Part shown: positions 1 to 11,420 of the stretch, piece after piece
Layout: each line of letters starts with the position of its first letter
How positions within the stretch are numbered: the first letter of the stretch is position 1
NCBI RefSeq assembly: GCF_014805685.1
Contig: NC_060906.1
Coordinates: 23,901,126 to 23,965,125 of the forward strand
DNA: 64,000 nucleotides
Origin: Silurus meridionalis
Taxonomy: Eukaryota > Chordata > Actinopteri > Siluriformes > Siluridae
Direction of reading: 5' to 3'
Program-made: the position numbers and the translations under genes
Notes under the pieces: generated by a model
Seen by the model: only the letters and a program-made list of their open reading frames with translations
Database searches by the model: none
Told to the model about the DNA's origin: nothing

Positions 1-255
1 ACAAGGAAATTTCCCAATATACAGTAAATATTGACCTGTCATAGTTTAGTTTAGTTTTTTTTAAGGACAAATGCATGAAATTAATATTCGATAGTAAAAC
101 TTCTGGCCTTCTTGGAGAGCTGATTCCAGAAAGTCTCCATTTGGTGTCCAACTGGTGTCCTCAGTATAAGACCTCGCTATAGGACATCGTTGTAATAATG
201 TTGTGTGTAAGAATCACTTTTAGAAATTAATTTATAATTTGTAACTGTATATATA

Positions 256-797
256 CAGTACAGACCAAAAGTTTGGACACACCTTCTCATTCAAAGAGTT
301 TTCTTTATTTTCATGACTATGAAAATTGTAGAGTCACACTGAAGGCATCAAGGGCTATTTGACCAAGAAGGAGAGTGATGGGGTGCTGCGCCAGATGACC
401 TGGCCTCCACAGTCACCGGACCTGAACCCAATCGAGATGGTTTAGGGGTGAGCTGGACCGCAGAGTGAAGGCAAAAGGGCCAACAAGTGCCAAGCATCTC
501 TCGGGGAACTCCTTCAAGACTGTTGGAAGACCATTTCAGGTGACTACCTCTTGAAGCTCATCAAGAGAATGCCAAGAGTGTGCAAAGCAGTAATCAAAGC
601 AAAAGGTGGCTACTTTGAAGAACCTAGAATATGACATTTTTCAGTTGTTTCACACTTTTTTGTTCTGTATATAATTCCATATATAATTCCACATGTGTTC
701 ATTCATAGTTTTGATGCCTTCAGTGTAAATCTACAATTTTCATAGTCATGAAAATAAAGAAAACTCTTTGAATGAGAAGGTGTGTCAAACTGTACTG
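256..797 (+). mobile_element. Tc1-like transposon, internally deleted
   Basis: Imperfect terminal inverted repeats of about 80 bp bound this 542-bp element. The left end reads CAGTACAGACCAAAAGTTTG and the right end is its reverse complement with about 9 bp missing. TA dinucleotides lie at 254-255 and 798-799, the target duplication expected for Tc1/mariner. Between the TIRs only the transposase C-terminus remains, around 361-640; frame pieces read [12 protein letters not shown], which contains the third catalytic residue of the DD34E triad, and the reading frame is then broken. The helix-turn-helix region and the first two Asp residues are gone, so this is a non-autonomous derivative. Confidence 0.9.

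Positions 798-802
<5 letters not shown>

Positions 803-845
<43 letters not shown>
803..845. repeat. (CA)n microsatellite
   Basis: Perfect AC dinucleotide run of about 21 units, directly after the Tc1-like element. Confidence 0.95.
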
Positions 846-848
<3 letters not shown>

Positions 849-1075
849 TGTATGGTCAAAGGTATTGGGACACCTGTTTTCTTCCCACCCCCAAAAAATT
901 GTGTGGGACGTCTATGGATGCATTTAATAGCATGAACTTTAACTAGCAGACCCAAACCTGTTCCAGCATGACATGCCCCTTGGAGATCTATAGAGATCTG
1001 CTCTACATGGTTTGAAAGATGTGAGCAGCATATGGCAGAAGCCCTCCAGAAAATCACAACTTCAACATCTCCAAA
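846..1075 (+). mobile_element. Tc1-derived miniature element, copy 1
   Basis: The end signature GGTATTGGGACACCTGT is followed by decayed transposase coding text (AAACCTGTTCCAGCATGACA, the Q-H-D region of Tc1 transposases). The same family recurs at least ten more times in this window. No TIR can be paired at the distal end, so the right boundary is approximate. Confidence 0.65.
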
Positions 1076-1615
1076 CCTTCTATAGTGCTGTTTTTAATTC
1101 TTCTTTCGGTCTTATATAATAATCTACAACATTCCTGAAGCTAGCATGAAAACTCCAGACACTTCACTCAGCTAAGTTCCTCGACCCATTTCTGTGACTC
1201 TGGTGGTTGCACTTCACAACCTCCATCTCTCAGAATGGCAGGAAAAAGCATGAGTTTTTGAGGAATGCAGACGTGAGCAGGAATCAGATCCTTCACTTCA
1301 GGGATCTACACGAATTTAGCTCTTAATTCACTGCACAGGTTTTTATTTGCATGAACTCAGTCACTGCTCCAAGACTTTTCTTCTCAATTCTCCTGAGACT
1401 AGAGTAAGTTCTTCCTCCTAATTGTACTTGTTAGTCAGACACGAGTGCACTTCAACTATCACATCAGCAAACGAGGAACGAGAAGAAGAGATGCTCTTCA
1501 AAAGCCTGGAGTTCAGGTGAGGTGGAGGCTGGAGAAGGAAGTTCAATAAAACCAGAGAAAATTAAACCATTGAAGGAGAAATGAATAATGAATAATAATA
1601 ATAAATAAACCTGAT
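1076..1615. other. Non-coding, nothing recognised
   Basis: No repeat signature, splice-consistent exon or coding periodicity that I can support. Mostly AT-rich single-copy-looking sequence. Confidence 0.4.
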
Positions 1616-1623
1616 AAAAAAGA

Positions 1624-2200
1624 ATGAAACCTTCCAAACACTTCTCCTTTCTCCTTCCTTTCTGCCTTTTTCTTCTTCTTCCTCCTCCTCACCATCTTTA
1701 TCTTCTTTTTCTTTTACCTCATCTTCTTTTTATTCCTCCTCATTTTCTTTGTCATCTTGTTCTTCTGCTTTTTCTTCCCTTTCTTATTTTTTTCCCTTCT
1801 CCTCTCTTTCTCTTCTTTTTTCCTCCTCATATTCTTCCTCATATTGTCTTCTTCGTTTTCAGCCATTTCTTCTCATTCTCCCCTCCTCCTCTCTTTCTGT
1901 CTTTTCTTCTTTTGTTCTGCTTCTTTTTTTCTTTTCTTTTCTGTTTTTTTCCTTCTTCTTCTTTTTCTTTTCTTAATTCTCCTCTTTCTTTCTTTTCTTT
2001 TCTTAATTTTTTACCCTCATCTTCTCTTGTTTCTCCTCCCTTTCTTTTTCTTCTTCTAATAGGTATTTTTCTTCTGCTGCTGCTTTTTCTTCCTTTTACT
2101 TCCCCCCTCCATTTCTTTATTCCTTTTCTTCTTCTTCTACTTAAATCTTCCTCCTAATTTTCTTCTTGCTTCACTTCAGTTTCATTTTTTTCTTCATATT
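1624..2200 (+). repeat. Polypyrimidine (TTC/CTT/TCC) tract
   Basis: Nearly 560 bp is almost purely pyrimidine on the + strand, built from TTCTTC, CCTCCT and TTTCTTTT motifs with few A or G. The open frames over it encode only Ser, Phe, Leu and Pro and are low-complexity artefacts. Such strand-asymmetric tracts can form triplex (H-DNA) structures; this is inferred from composition only. Confidence 0.85.
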
Positions 2201-3180
2201 TTTTTAAAATCCCAAACGCAGCAGCAGTGTGACAGAAGGCATCATGGTAACATGATGGAACATGATGAAATGATGCGAGGTTGGTTGAGGTAAGCAAAAG
2301 GCTGAATCTCCTCCTGGAGGTCCCTCAGGTCTGTTACCCTCTGGCTTATGGAGTCACTGCTGCACTCTGATCACACTGAACTTAACTATTATGTAACAAG
2401 AGAAAAAAATTTCCCTGATGCATCCTGATGCCCTACTCTGGATGGAGATCTCTGAAATTGGAGACCACTGAATATGTTCTACATGAAGTGAGGATTTTAT
2501 GTTTCACATATACAATATATTGAAATTGTGTTGGCATCACATAGATGAAGATGGAATTCCATTTCTTATTTCTGGCTCCTCTCAAGGTTTCCCTCACAAC
2601 CATTACCATTGTATAAAGCGCAGTACAAATAACATGGAATTGGTTTGAATATAAAACAGACACGATTGCAGCAGAACGTGTCGTTCCTGTAACGCTCAGA
2701 GGAAGTGTGATGTTTCTGATGATGCTAGAAAACACCTTATGGCAAATATCAGTTTCCGGCAGAACAAAATCAGCTCACATGGCTCCAGTCAGCAGGCTGG
2801 AACTCATCATCAGCCTACAGCTCAACTTTATGGCTCATCTGCCAGATTCCCTCCTACACACACTGCATAAAAAGGTGCTCATCTTCCACAGGATTAGTGA
2901 GGGCATGTGAGATTTCCAGACACACACCTTTTTATCTCTGGTTGAACAGTGGAGCAAGAGCTGAGGAGAAGCAGGAACGGGTTTGAATTGTCTGAATGCA
3001 TCGAGCGCATAGAGACTTGACGTTATTGATTATTATAGATGTAGGGATTTGATGAACAATCGTAGGTGATACGTGTGATAAAGGGTTTACTTTAATACAA
3101 GAACGAGACGGATACATTCGATTAACACCAACATGAGCATGTGGTGCTGTGGGATATTCACAGCATCTAATTATTCACTC
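2201..3180. other. Non-coding; possible old retroelement tail
   Basis: At 2565-2635 a degraded stretch resembles the 3' end of the non-LTR repeat that is clear at 20.7-20.9 kb: GGCTCCTCTCAAGGTTTCC, then TATAAAGCGCAGTACAAATA. The rest is unrecognised. Confidence 0.35.
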
Positions 3181-3189
3181 CTACTTAAT

Positions 3190-4015
3190 CACTGGGGTAA
3201 GAGGGAGGGTAACGTGAGGATAAAAGAGAGAGAGTGAGGATAAAAGAGAGGGTTAGAGTGAGGGTGAGGGTGAGAGTGAGGGTAAGAGTGAGAGGGTAAG
3301 AGTGATGGTGAGAGTGAGGGTAAGAGGGTCAGAGTGAGGGTGAGAGGGTAAGAGTGAGGGTAAGGGTAATGGTAAGAGTGAGGGTAAGAGGGTCAGAGTG
3401 AGGGTGAGAGGGTAAGAGTGAGGGTAAGGGTGATGGTAAGAGTGAAGGTAAGTGGGTCAGAGTGAGGGTGAGAGGGTAAGAGTGAGGGTAAGAGTGGGAT
3501 TAAAAGGTTAGAGGGTCAGAATGAGCGTGAGAGTGATGGTAAGAGTGAGGTGAGAGGGTAAGAGTGAGGGTATGGTGAGGGTGAGAGGGTAAGGTGAGGG
3601 TAAGAGGTAAGACTGACGGTAAGAATGAGGGTGAGAGGGTAAGAGTGAGGGTGACAGTAAGAGGGTAAGAGTGAGGTGAGAGGGTAAGAGTGAGGGTAAA
3701 AGTGGTGGTAAGAGTGAGGATTAAAGTGAGGGTGAGAGTGAGAGTGAGAGGGTAAGAGTGAGGGTGAGAGTGAGGGTGAGGGTAAGAGTGAGGATAAGAG
3801 TGAGGGGTGAGTGAGGGTGAGAGGGTAAGAGTGAGGTTGAGAGTGAGGTGAGAGTGATTGTGAGAGGGTAAGAGTGAGGGTGAGAGGGTAAGAGTGAGGG
3901 TGAAAGTGAAAGTGAGAGTGAGGGTGAGAGGGTAAGAGTGAGGGTCAGAGGGTAAGAATGAGGGTATATGTGATGGTGAAAGGAGTAAGAGTGAGGGTGA
4001 AAGTGATTGTCTGTG
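3190..4015 (+). repeat. G-rich hexamer-type minisatellite
   Basis: About 820 bp of interleaved GTGAGG, GTAAGA and GAGAGG hexamers, with the phase often broken. One strand is almost entirely purine plus T. The 179-codon frame on the - strand (Thr-Leu-Ser-Pro repeats) is an artefact of the array. Units resemble the telomere-variant hexamer TGAGGG, but no TTAGGG run is present. Confidence 0.9.
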
Positions 4016-4604
4016 TGAGCGACTGGCCCGCGGTTTCATGCTCCCCTGCCCTGTAGATCCTTCAGCTTCATTAGAGACCGTGCCTAAACCCTGAGGAGCT
4101 GCAGGCTCAAATCCATGTTCCTCTTCATGTTCCTGCTGGCTTAATTTAATCTTCTTAACCCCAGTGCTGAAAACACATTACACATGGAGTGGTGCAGGAG
4201 CGACGACCCCGGGGGGAATAACGCAGATCACTATAAAGATCTGTCTCTGTCGATACCAGAGCAAGACTTTACATCTTCCTCTGGAAAACAAAGCACTGGA
4301 GTCATCTGATGCTACATTCCATCTACTAACCATGAGCTTTTAATGAGGGGTTTATTATTAAATTATTACTTTAAATGTGATTACTCATCATTTGCACATG
4401 AACCCAGATCCAGGTATGTTCTAATACACTGTGTCATTAGTAATGCATTATGAATAGGAATAATGTGAGCACATTTATAATTCATACACGCTATAAATCC
4501 ATAATTTATACCAATACATCAGCAAACCAACTCTTAATAAAGTCCATAGCACATAAACTGTATTTGAATAGCTATTAAACACAGTCATAACACACAATCT
4601 CATT
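4016..4604. other. Non-coding, nothing recognised
   Basis: AT-rich sequence without recognisable repeats or coding signature. Confidence 0.4.
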
Positions 4605-4945
4605 ACTTATATATCTACCAAAGTTTGTAGACACCTGAGCATGTGCTTCTTTTTGGACATCCAATTTCATCTCCATGTGCCGTTATAAGATGTTCTCCTA
4701 GATTTTGTGGAGATTTGTGGAAATTCATTCAGCCAAATGCGTGTTAATAAAGTCAGAAGCTGATGTAGATAAGAGTTTGAGCTCTAGAGCAGGAGATCTT
4801 TCATAAGCTTCCAAACCATGGAAACCATTTCTTCATGGAGCTGGCTGATGTTCAGATACATTGTTTTTGCTAACAGTTTGGAGAAGGACCACAAATGGCT
4901 GGAAAGGTCAGGTGTCCCAATACTGTTTTTAAACAGTATATATTT
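4605..4945 (-). mobile_element. Tc1-derived miniature element, copy 2
   Basis: Both ends are visible: CAAAGTTTGTAGACACCTG at the left and GGTCAGGTGTCCCAATACTG at the right. Between them is decayed antisense transposase sequence (TTTTGTGGAGATTTGTGG, ATTCATTCAGCC). About 340 bp; no coding capacity remains. Confidence 0.75.
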
Positions 4946-5289
4946 ATTGGCTTCCTGAAGGGGTTCATTGGATAATTATGGGTTGTCAGTATTCAAAGGA
5001 TGTTCTACACTTTTTTTATGGGTTCCAAGAACAACTTCTCTCTTTAACATTTTCTATGAGGCAATTTTTCCCATTAGTCTCTGAAAACAAAGTTTTTCAG
5101 GGGTTCTTTAAAAGTATATTTACTAATTAAGGCTTCTTAGCAGCCTAAAATTATTCTACTCAGAACATTTTTACTTTTTCTAGAGTTCTTCCTAAGAAGA
5201 ACCTCCAGATTATTACCCAAATTCACACAATTTAAAGAAAATATTTCACTTTAAAAAACTAAGATCTTTATAGAGCTTTCTTTGTTCTT

Positions 5290-5440
5290 CATCATGCTGA
5301 AACAGATTTTGGTCTCAAGTTTCATGTTAGCACATCCGAAGGCATCTGATACAATTGTGTTTCTCCAACTTTGGAGAAGAACCACACATGCCTGGAACAA
5401 TCAGGTGTCTCAATACATTTGTCTATTTAGTGTAATTGTT
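5290..5440 (-). mobile_element. Tc1-derived miniature element, copy 3 (partial)
   Basis: Only one end is kept: CATGCTGAAACAGATTTTGG through CTCCAACTTTGGAGAAGAAC to TCAGGTGTCTCAATACATTT. The opposite half is missing. Confidence 0.6.
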
Positions 5441-6390
5441 CTATACATATGACTCACAGACTGGTGGATTCCAGGCTTCCAAATCTTCTTCTTCTTCTCC
5501 TTCTTTTTCTTCTTCTCCTGAGAACAGGCCTCTGCCAGACAGAGTTCTAAAGCAGATGAAGGTAGTATAGTGAAGGTTGTAAAGTGTATCACGTCTAAAA
5601 AGTATACAAAGAAATACTCGTCACATCGAATAAAGAAACCACCTCAATCCCTCAGAAAGTCATAGGACATAAGAGTTTTAACTTCCTCTCTCGTTAGTCA
5701 TTTCGATCCGGTGCATTGACGTGCAGTATTTCATCTGCTTTGTCTGTAATCGCTCTTCTTCAAACAGCAGACCCTGAGATCACAAAATACAAAAGGCCGC
5801 ATTTTAAATTCAAATGAACTCTTCATTTCATCCACACAACGCTAAAAGGGTTCTGATCCGGTCCCGTTGAGGGAAAGCGCCGGATTTATAATCCACCCTG
5901 AAGAGCCGATGCCACCGTTAATGACTTAGCAGAAGAATATAAAGAGGGGAGCAAAATAAAGGAGAGGATAAAGACCCGAGACATCAAGCCGACTGAACGT
6001 GACGATTTCAGACTTTTTTGGGACTCAAACAGTGGAGGTTGGAGGATCGCTCATTGGCTGTGGGCGATGTGGGCCAAGAGTTTCAATTTCACACAGTCAA
6101 AACAGTGAGCTCAGAAAGAGTCCATGGTTCCTGAAGAAGATGACATTGTCCCAAGGGGTTTGGTTGATAGTGTTGTCTTTGTTTTGGAAAACTGAACCTG
6201 AACTGGCCAGCTTCTCATCATAAAACTAACCTAGCCATGTTATAAGCTCTTCATGAGCTCCTGCTTCTATCGTTACCATGTTCTTAAATCTCGTAATGTT
6301 TTAAACAACAATCATGATAGCTAATGCACCTTATTCAACCACAGTGCTAGAGAAAAATGTTCCTAATATTAGATATAAGATACATACCCC
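5441..6390. other. Non-coding, nothing recognised
   Basis: Contains a short CTT-rich patch at 5485-5520 and otherwise single-copy-looking sequence. Short open frames (for example 5999-6223) have no recognisable domain or splice context. Confidence 0.4.
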
Positions 6391-6444
6391 ATGTGGCATC
6401 CTCATGGATACGGTTATGTCAGTCTTCTGACACAAATTTTAAGT

Positions 6445-6920
6445 AAAATAGGGCATGGAAACAGAGCGACGTCCTCAGCTGAATGTGAATGCAGAGCAAC
6501 ATCCTCAGTAAACAATAGAGACAGGGCACCATTCTTAATCAGACATGGAGGCAGGGCAACATCCTCAGCTGGACAGGAAGCCAGAAAGATGTCCTCAGCC
6601 AGACTGGTAGACACAACAATGTCCTCATCTGAACAGGGAGGCAGGGCAACATCCTTATTCAACAATGGACGCAGGGCAACAGCCTCAGCCAGAAAGCGAA
6701 GCAGAACAGGGAGGCAGGGTGACATCCTTAGAAGGACAGGGATGCAGGGAGACATCCTCAGCTGGACAGGGAGCCAGAACAATGTCCTCAACTAAACAAG
6801 GAGACAGAGTGATGTTCTCAGCTGAAAAGGAAGGCAGGGCAACATCTTTATTTGGACATGGATGCAGGGCAACATCCTCACTGGGACAGGGAGATAGAGC
6901 AGTGTCTACAGTGGGACAAT
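6445..6920 (+). repeat. 30-bp minisatellite, about 15 diverged copies
   Basis: The unit is close to GGGCAACATCCTCAGCTGGA followed by CAGGGAGGCA, 30 bp long, with one short unit near 6700. Because 30 bp is ten codons, frames stay open on both strands (6391-6795 + and 6414-6791 -) and give ten-residue peptide repeats such as GGRATSSAGQ. These are most likely artefacts of the period and not a gene. Confidence 0.85.
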
Positions 6921-6924
6921 GAGG

Positions 6925-7503
6925 GTCAGAGATGGTTTGTCAAAAAACCCAATGTAGGGGTGTATATTATTGAACCACTCTTGTGCCAGACTGTCTGAAG
7001 TTTCTATTTAGATGGTCTCTGGTTCTGTAACAGACTGACACAAATGCAGATGTTTTTTTTTTTTTTATCTCTGTATACATTCAAAACACTGACAAGACAA
7101 TTACTAAGGCAGGAAAACTGTCACCTGTGACATAGACCAACAAGCATGGAGAACCAGCAACAACAACAACAAACAAGAGACAAAGAGCGTTCGGTGTTGG
7201 GTGAGGGCTCATTACAAACAATGTGATTCAAGTGTGAACGATCCGTGACGTGATAAACAAGGACGTGCAGTGACTGACAATGACACACTGGAAGATGAAG
7301 TCAGTCTGATGACGCATAGTTTATACAATTCTTCAAATACAGAATTAAACTCCGTGACACCGTAAGATCGTTTACCAGTGACAGTAAATAGACGACTGGA
7401 TTGTAATTGTGTTTATCAGCTGAATCTAAATGTATGTGCTGCTTATAAACACCTGTAACCATAGTAACAACCAGTTCCATGTCTATCCACATTGTAGATA
7501 TTT
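6925..7503. other. Non-coding, nothing recognised
   Basis: Includes a T13-type homopolymer near 7053. No repeat family or coding signature recognised. Confidence 0.4.
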
Positions 7504-7715
7504 CCGTTCAATGACCTTATTTACATAAACTTATAGAAACTTTACAATGATCTTATTTACATTTACATGAACTTATAGGAACTTTACAATGATCTTATTT
7601 ACATTTACATGAACTTATAGAAACTTTACAATGATCTTATTTACATTTACATGAACTTATAGAAACTTTACAATGACCTTATTTACATTTACATGAACTT
7701 ATAGGAACTTATATG
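7504..7715 (+). repeat. 42-bp tandem repeat, five copies
   Basis: ATGATCTT (or ATGACCTT) recurs at 7511, 7547, 7589, 7631 and 7673. The last four are spaced exactly 42 bp; the first interval lost 6 bp. Copies differ only at single positions (GAAACTT versus GGAACTT), so the expansion is recent. Confidence 0.9.
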
Positions 7716-9097
7716 ATAAATACAGTGAATTTAATATTCAGCTCAAGATACAAGAATTTGGAGACAAAGTGTTGAAGAAAAATGAGAAATATCATTTATT
7801 GCTATTTATAAAATCTCATGTTTATAAATGTCATCTGGCACTATTTTATCTCTGGGTGTGATTGGGAGTAGCAGATTTCTAGCTGTAACGCTGCGTATAT
7901 AAAAAAATTATAGAAAATGAAGCGTCCTTTCGATCCATTCATCTTGAACAACTCAATGCTGAAGTGACCGTGGTATAAGGTGATAATCCACGGCGAGGTG
8001 TGAGATCTTCCACCATTCTTTAGAAGCTCAGAGGCCTGGATTATCTTTTACTTATGATGTAGAAACTATAGGCATCTTATACACCCCACACAGATTTTCC
8101 CAGCGATTGCAATATGACGAATTAGAAATCACAGATCGACATCGCTGAATATTCCCCTGAACTCAAAGTTTAAAGGTTCCGCTATAAATATCCGACCGTT
8201 TGTTGACGACAGACGGACTTCAAATGTCACTTTAAGCCTTCAGCTGTTCTCACTAATTAGACCCCAGCGCTTCACTGTAGATCCTCATTACCGCTACGTG
8301 CGAAGCGAGACGTCACGACGACGCTAATAAACCTAGCGCAAATTCGAAAAAGCAGTAAAAGTAAACGTGAATCAAGTTCCGACGTGATTCACTTTCATTC
8401 CTCCGCAGAGCTCCGCGTTATGCCGTTTTTTTTTTCTTTCTTTTTTTGCCACACTCGCTCCAAGCCAAGAAGAGGCCTTGTTTCCATGGCAACTGCAGTA
8501 TATCTTTATATCGTTTAGAATTTTTTTTATTCTTTCCGATTGACAATTAAAACATAAAAAAACAAACATTTTCTCTGAACCTGCTGCTCCTCTTATTCAT
8601 ATATACCATGTGAAAGGCTGCATATGTCCACATCATCTTCTACCAAGGCCGTATGGGAGAAGAAATGAGGTTGGGGAAAAAAGCCATAAACGACTGAAAA
8701 TTCTGTAAGCTGCGATATTTAATGCGAAGCAAAACTTTTAATCTATATGTTAATGCAACGTCGGTGAAGAGATAAGATTTTTCTGGCGCTTAAAATGCTG
8801 GATGAAAAGCGAGCTGATCTAAACAACGTCGTCAGACACACAAAGTGCAGATGGACCACAAACCCACAAGCTCTGGCCCTGGCCATACTTTACTTTAACC
8901 CTGAGAGATTTATAGACTCATATATGCAGAGTGTGGAACATATTTACATCCATGAAAACTATTTAGATATCATTAGTAGATGTGCTGTACTTTTAGTAAC
9001 CAATAAGTTGTGACCAACTACAAACTGTTTGGATGATTGGATCCTTTTCACAAACAGTTTAAATAAGAAAAAACTACAACACCCTGATTTCACAAGT
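7716..9097. other. Single-copy-looking non-coding sequence
   Basis: No transposon or SINE signature and no convincing exon. The open frame at 8795-9013 has no recognised domain. It contains a T-rich patch at 8424-8450. Confidence 0.4.

Positions 9098-9185
<88 letters not shown>
9098..9185 (+). repeat. (GATA)n microsatellite
   Basis: About 21 uninterrupted GATA units. Confidence 0.97.
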
Positions 9186-9359
9186 GGTGTGTGCTGAGGT
9201 CAGGTCCACCTGCAGGTTGTGAAGGTTGTGAGAGCAGCTCTCAGTCTGCACAGTGGACAGGATGAACTCACTCGAGTGCTCGCTCTGAGTGTCTCTCTGA
9301 GGACTTTTTAATTACATCCTGTCACTCTGTCAGTGATTAGACTCACTCAGACCTGCTGA

Positions 9360-9372
9360 GAGACAGAGACAG

Positions 9373-9427
<55 letters not shown>

Positions 9428-9493
9428 AGAATGAGAGAGAGGCGACAAAGAGACAGACTGAGAAAGAGATAGAGAGAGACAGGCAAACTGAAA

Positions 9494-9526
<33 letters not shown>

Positions 9527-9573
9527 AGAGAGCGGGAGAGAGAGACAGACACAGACATACTGAGAAAGAGAGA

Positions 9574-9607
<34 letters not shown>

Positions 9608-9613
9608 CATACT

Positions 9614-9665
<52 letters not shown>

Positions 9666-9682
9666 TAGAGATAGATAGCGAT

Positions 9683-9725
<43 letters not shown>

Positions 9726-9802
9726 CTGAGAAAGAGAGAGAGATAGAGAAAGAGAGATACATACTGAGAAAGAGAGAGAGAGATAGAGAAAGAGAGAGAG
9801 AA
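9360..9802 (+). repeat. (GA)n-rich compound repeat
   Basis: Long GA runs interrupted by the recurring spacer ACATACTGAGAAAGAGAG (seen near 9555, 9605, 9720 and 9767). This gives a loose higher-order structure. All frames over it are Ser-Leu low-complexity artefacts. Confidence 0.92.
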
Positions 9803-10214
9803 CTGTCACCCGCTACAACACAGACGCTCATGCAGAGGGAAAACACAGCTATAAATACACACTTGGCAGGTGGGACCAGAGGAGTTTATGATGCCACGCT
9901 AGGACACTGTTGTCTCTGCAGATGGCTCGTCTCGCTCTGCTGTTAGAGGAGAATAAAGGCTGCTGAGATGCAAAATTAAACCTACACAAATTCCCTGATT
10001 AAACTCAGTAAAAAAGAGAAAACACACTCAGACCCTTCAAACCCCCGTCAACCCCCCACCAACCACAACAACCTTACAGTGTGTAAGAACAACTGGTTAC
10101 ACTTTCTGTAACGAGGTAATGTTCACGAGAGATTCAGAACACACAGGTTTGAAAAAACAGGCAAAGAACCTACAGACAACTACATAAACCTGTCCTTATT
10201 TAATCTTCTATTAA
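9803..10214. other. Non-coding, nothing recognised
   Basis: No repeat or coding signature that I can support. Confidence 0.4.
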
Positions 10215-10412
10215 ACTTCACTTCTCTGAGAAGATGTTCCACAAGATTTCATGGAAATTTGTGGAGATTCATTCAGCCAAAAGGTCAGGTACTGAGGAGG
10301 CCTGGGGTGCAGTCAGCGTTCACATTCATCCCAAAGGTCATCGGTAGTGTTGGAGCTCTATATCAGGAGATCATCTAATTCTTACAACCAAATCTTCATC
10401 TGTGCACAGACA
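10215..10412 (-). mobile_element. Tc1-derived miniature element, copy 4 (partial)
   Basis: Internal family text only: GAAGATGTTCCACAAGATTT, GGAGATTCATTCAGCC, CCTGGGGTGCAGTCAGCGTT. Both termini are missing or too diverged to see. Confidence 0.6.
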
Positions 10413-11356
10413 GATTTATTTCTCAATAAATAAAGTCAATAAAATGCATTCTGAGATGCTACTGAGGAACCGCAAGTCCTCCATCCCTGAATCTCCAGCA
10501 TGACCGAGCAGTCGTCCAGAAGTGTTACCTTCTCTTCTCTGAACTCACCACGGCTTCCTAAAAATGATTGTAATAACGAGTCACAAACACTCGAGTCACA
10601 ATCCACTGCTGCTAATGCCAGTTTATTAGGAACGATGAGGCTCCACTGAACAACATGCTCTAAAGCATTTCTGCTCCAAACAAAGAATAGTGTTGAAATT
10701 TAGATGTTTATTCTTTCTTTACGTCACAGAACTTCGGCTGGTGTTTGTGTTTATATATTTCCAAATATCTTGCTGGTAAAAACAAATATGGCTGGTAGAA
10801 TATAGTTACAAAATGCTTGAGACCACAAAATAAAAAAAAGTAAAAGAGGCGGAATCTTGGGTTGAGTCTCCACTATAGGCAGGTGTCATGATGTTTTTAT
10901 TCTGCACCACCTTTCGTTTCAAAACTTTTATTTCCAGCCAGTAGCATAATGGAAAATGAATGACTGATGGAAAATGTAGCCAATGAGTGCAGGATTCGAA
11001 CGATATATAGGAAGATTTTATTCCACACGTGTGTGACACTTTTATTACTCTTCACAAACCCGGAAGTGATGCAGCTCTCAGTCTGGCACAAACAGCTGCT
11101 GACTGGACTTTGTTTACAAAAAAAAGGAAAACAAAGAAAAAATGGACAGTCAAAAAATAGATATATGGGAGATTTGCAAAAAAAAAGCAGCGATTTGGAA
11201 AATATTCTTGGGGCGGAGCAACAATAGAGACTTGGAGATCTGCATGGAGATGCTAGTTTACATCTGTAAGTTACAATAAATCTCCCTTTACAGTTTTATA
11301 CCATTTTATAGGTTTTATTGCTCGTTTGTTAATATAATGAGAAATGCTTGAGCAGT

Positions 11357-11358
<2 letters not shown>
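10413..11358. other. Non-coding, nothing recognised
   Basis: AT-rich, with A-runs at 10827 and 11120-11190. No identifiable repeat family or exon. Confidence 0.35.

Positions 11359-11416
<58 letters not shown>
11359..11416 (+). repeat. (GT)n microsatellite
   Basis: About 28 GT units. Confidence 0.97.

Positions 11417-11420
<4 letters not shown>

Noticed and set aside
1624..2157. 177-codon frame of Ser/Phe/Leu/Pro
   Set aside because: It is a translation of a polypyrimidine tract; other frames over it are open too.
3190..4015. Interstitial telomere of TTAGGG units
   Set aside because: No TTAGGG or CCCTAA run is present; only variant-like hexamers in broken phase.
3500..4039. 179-codon Thr-Leu-Ser-Pro frame
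   Set aside because: By-product of the hexamer array in a strand without stop codons.
9330..9846. Three overlapping frames of Ser-Leu repeats
   Set aside because: All come from (GA)n read on the - strand.
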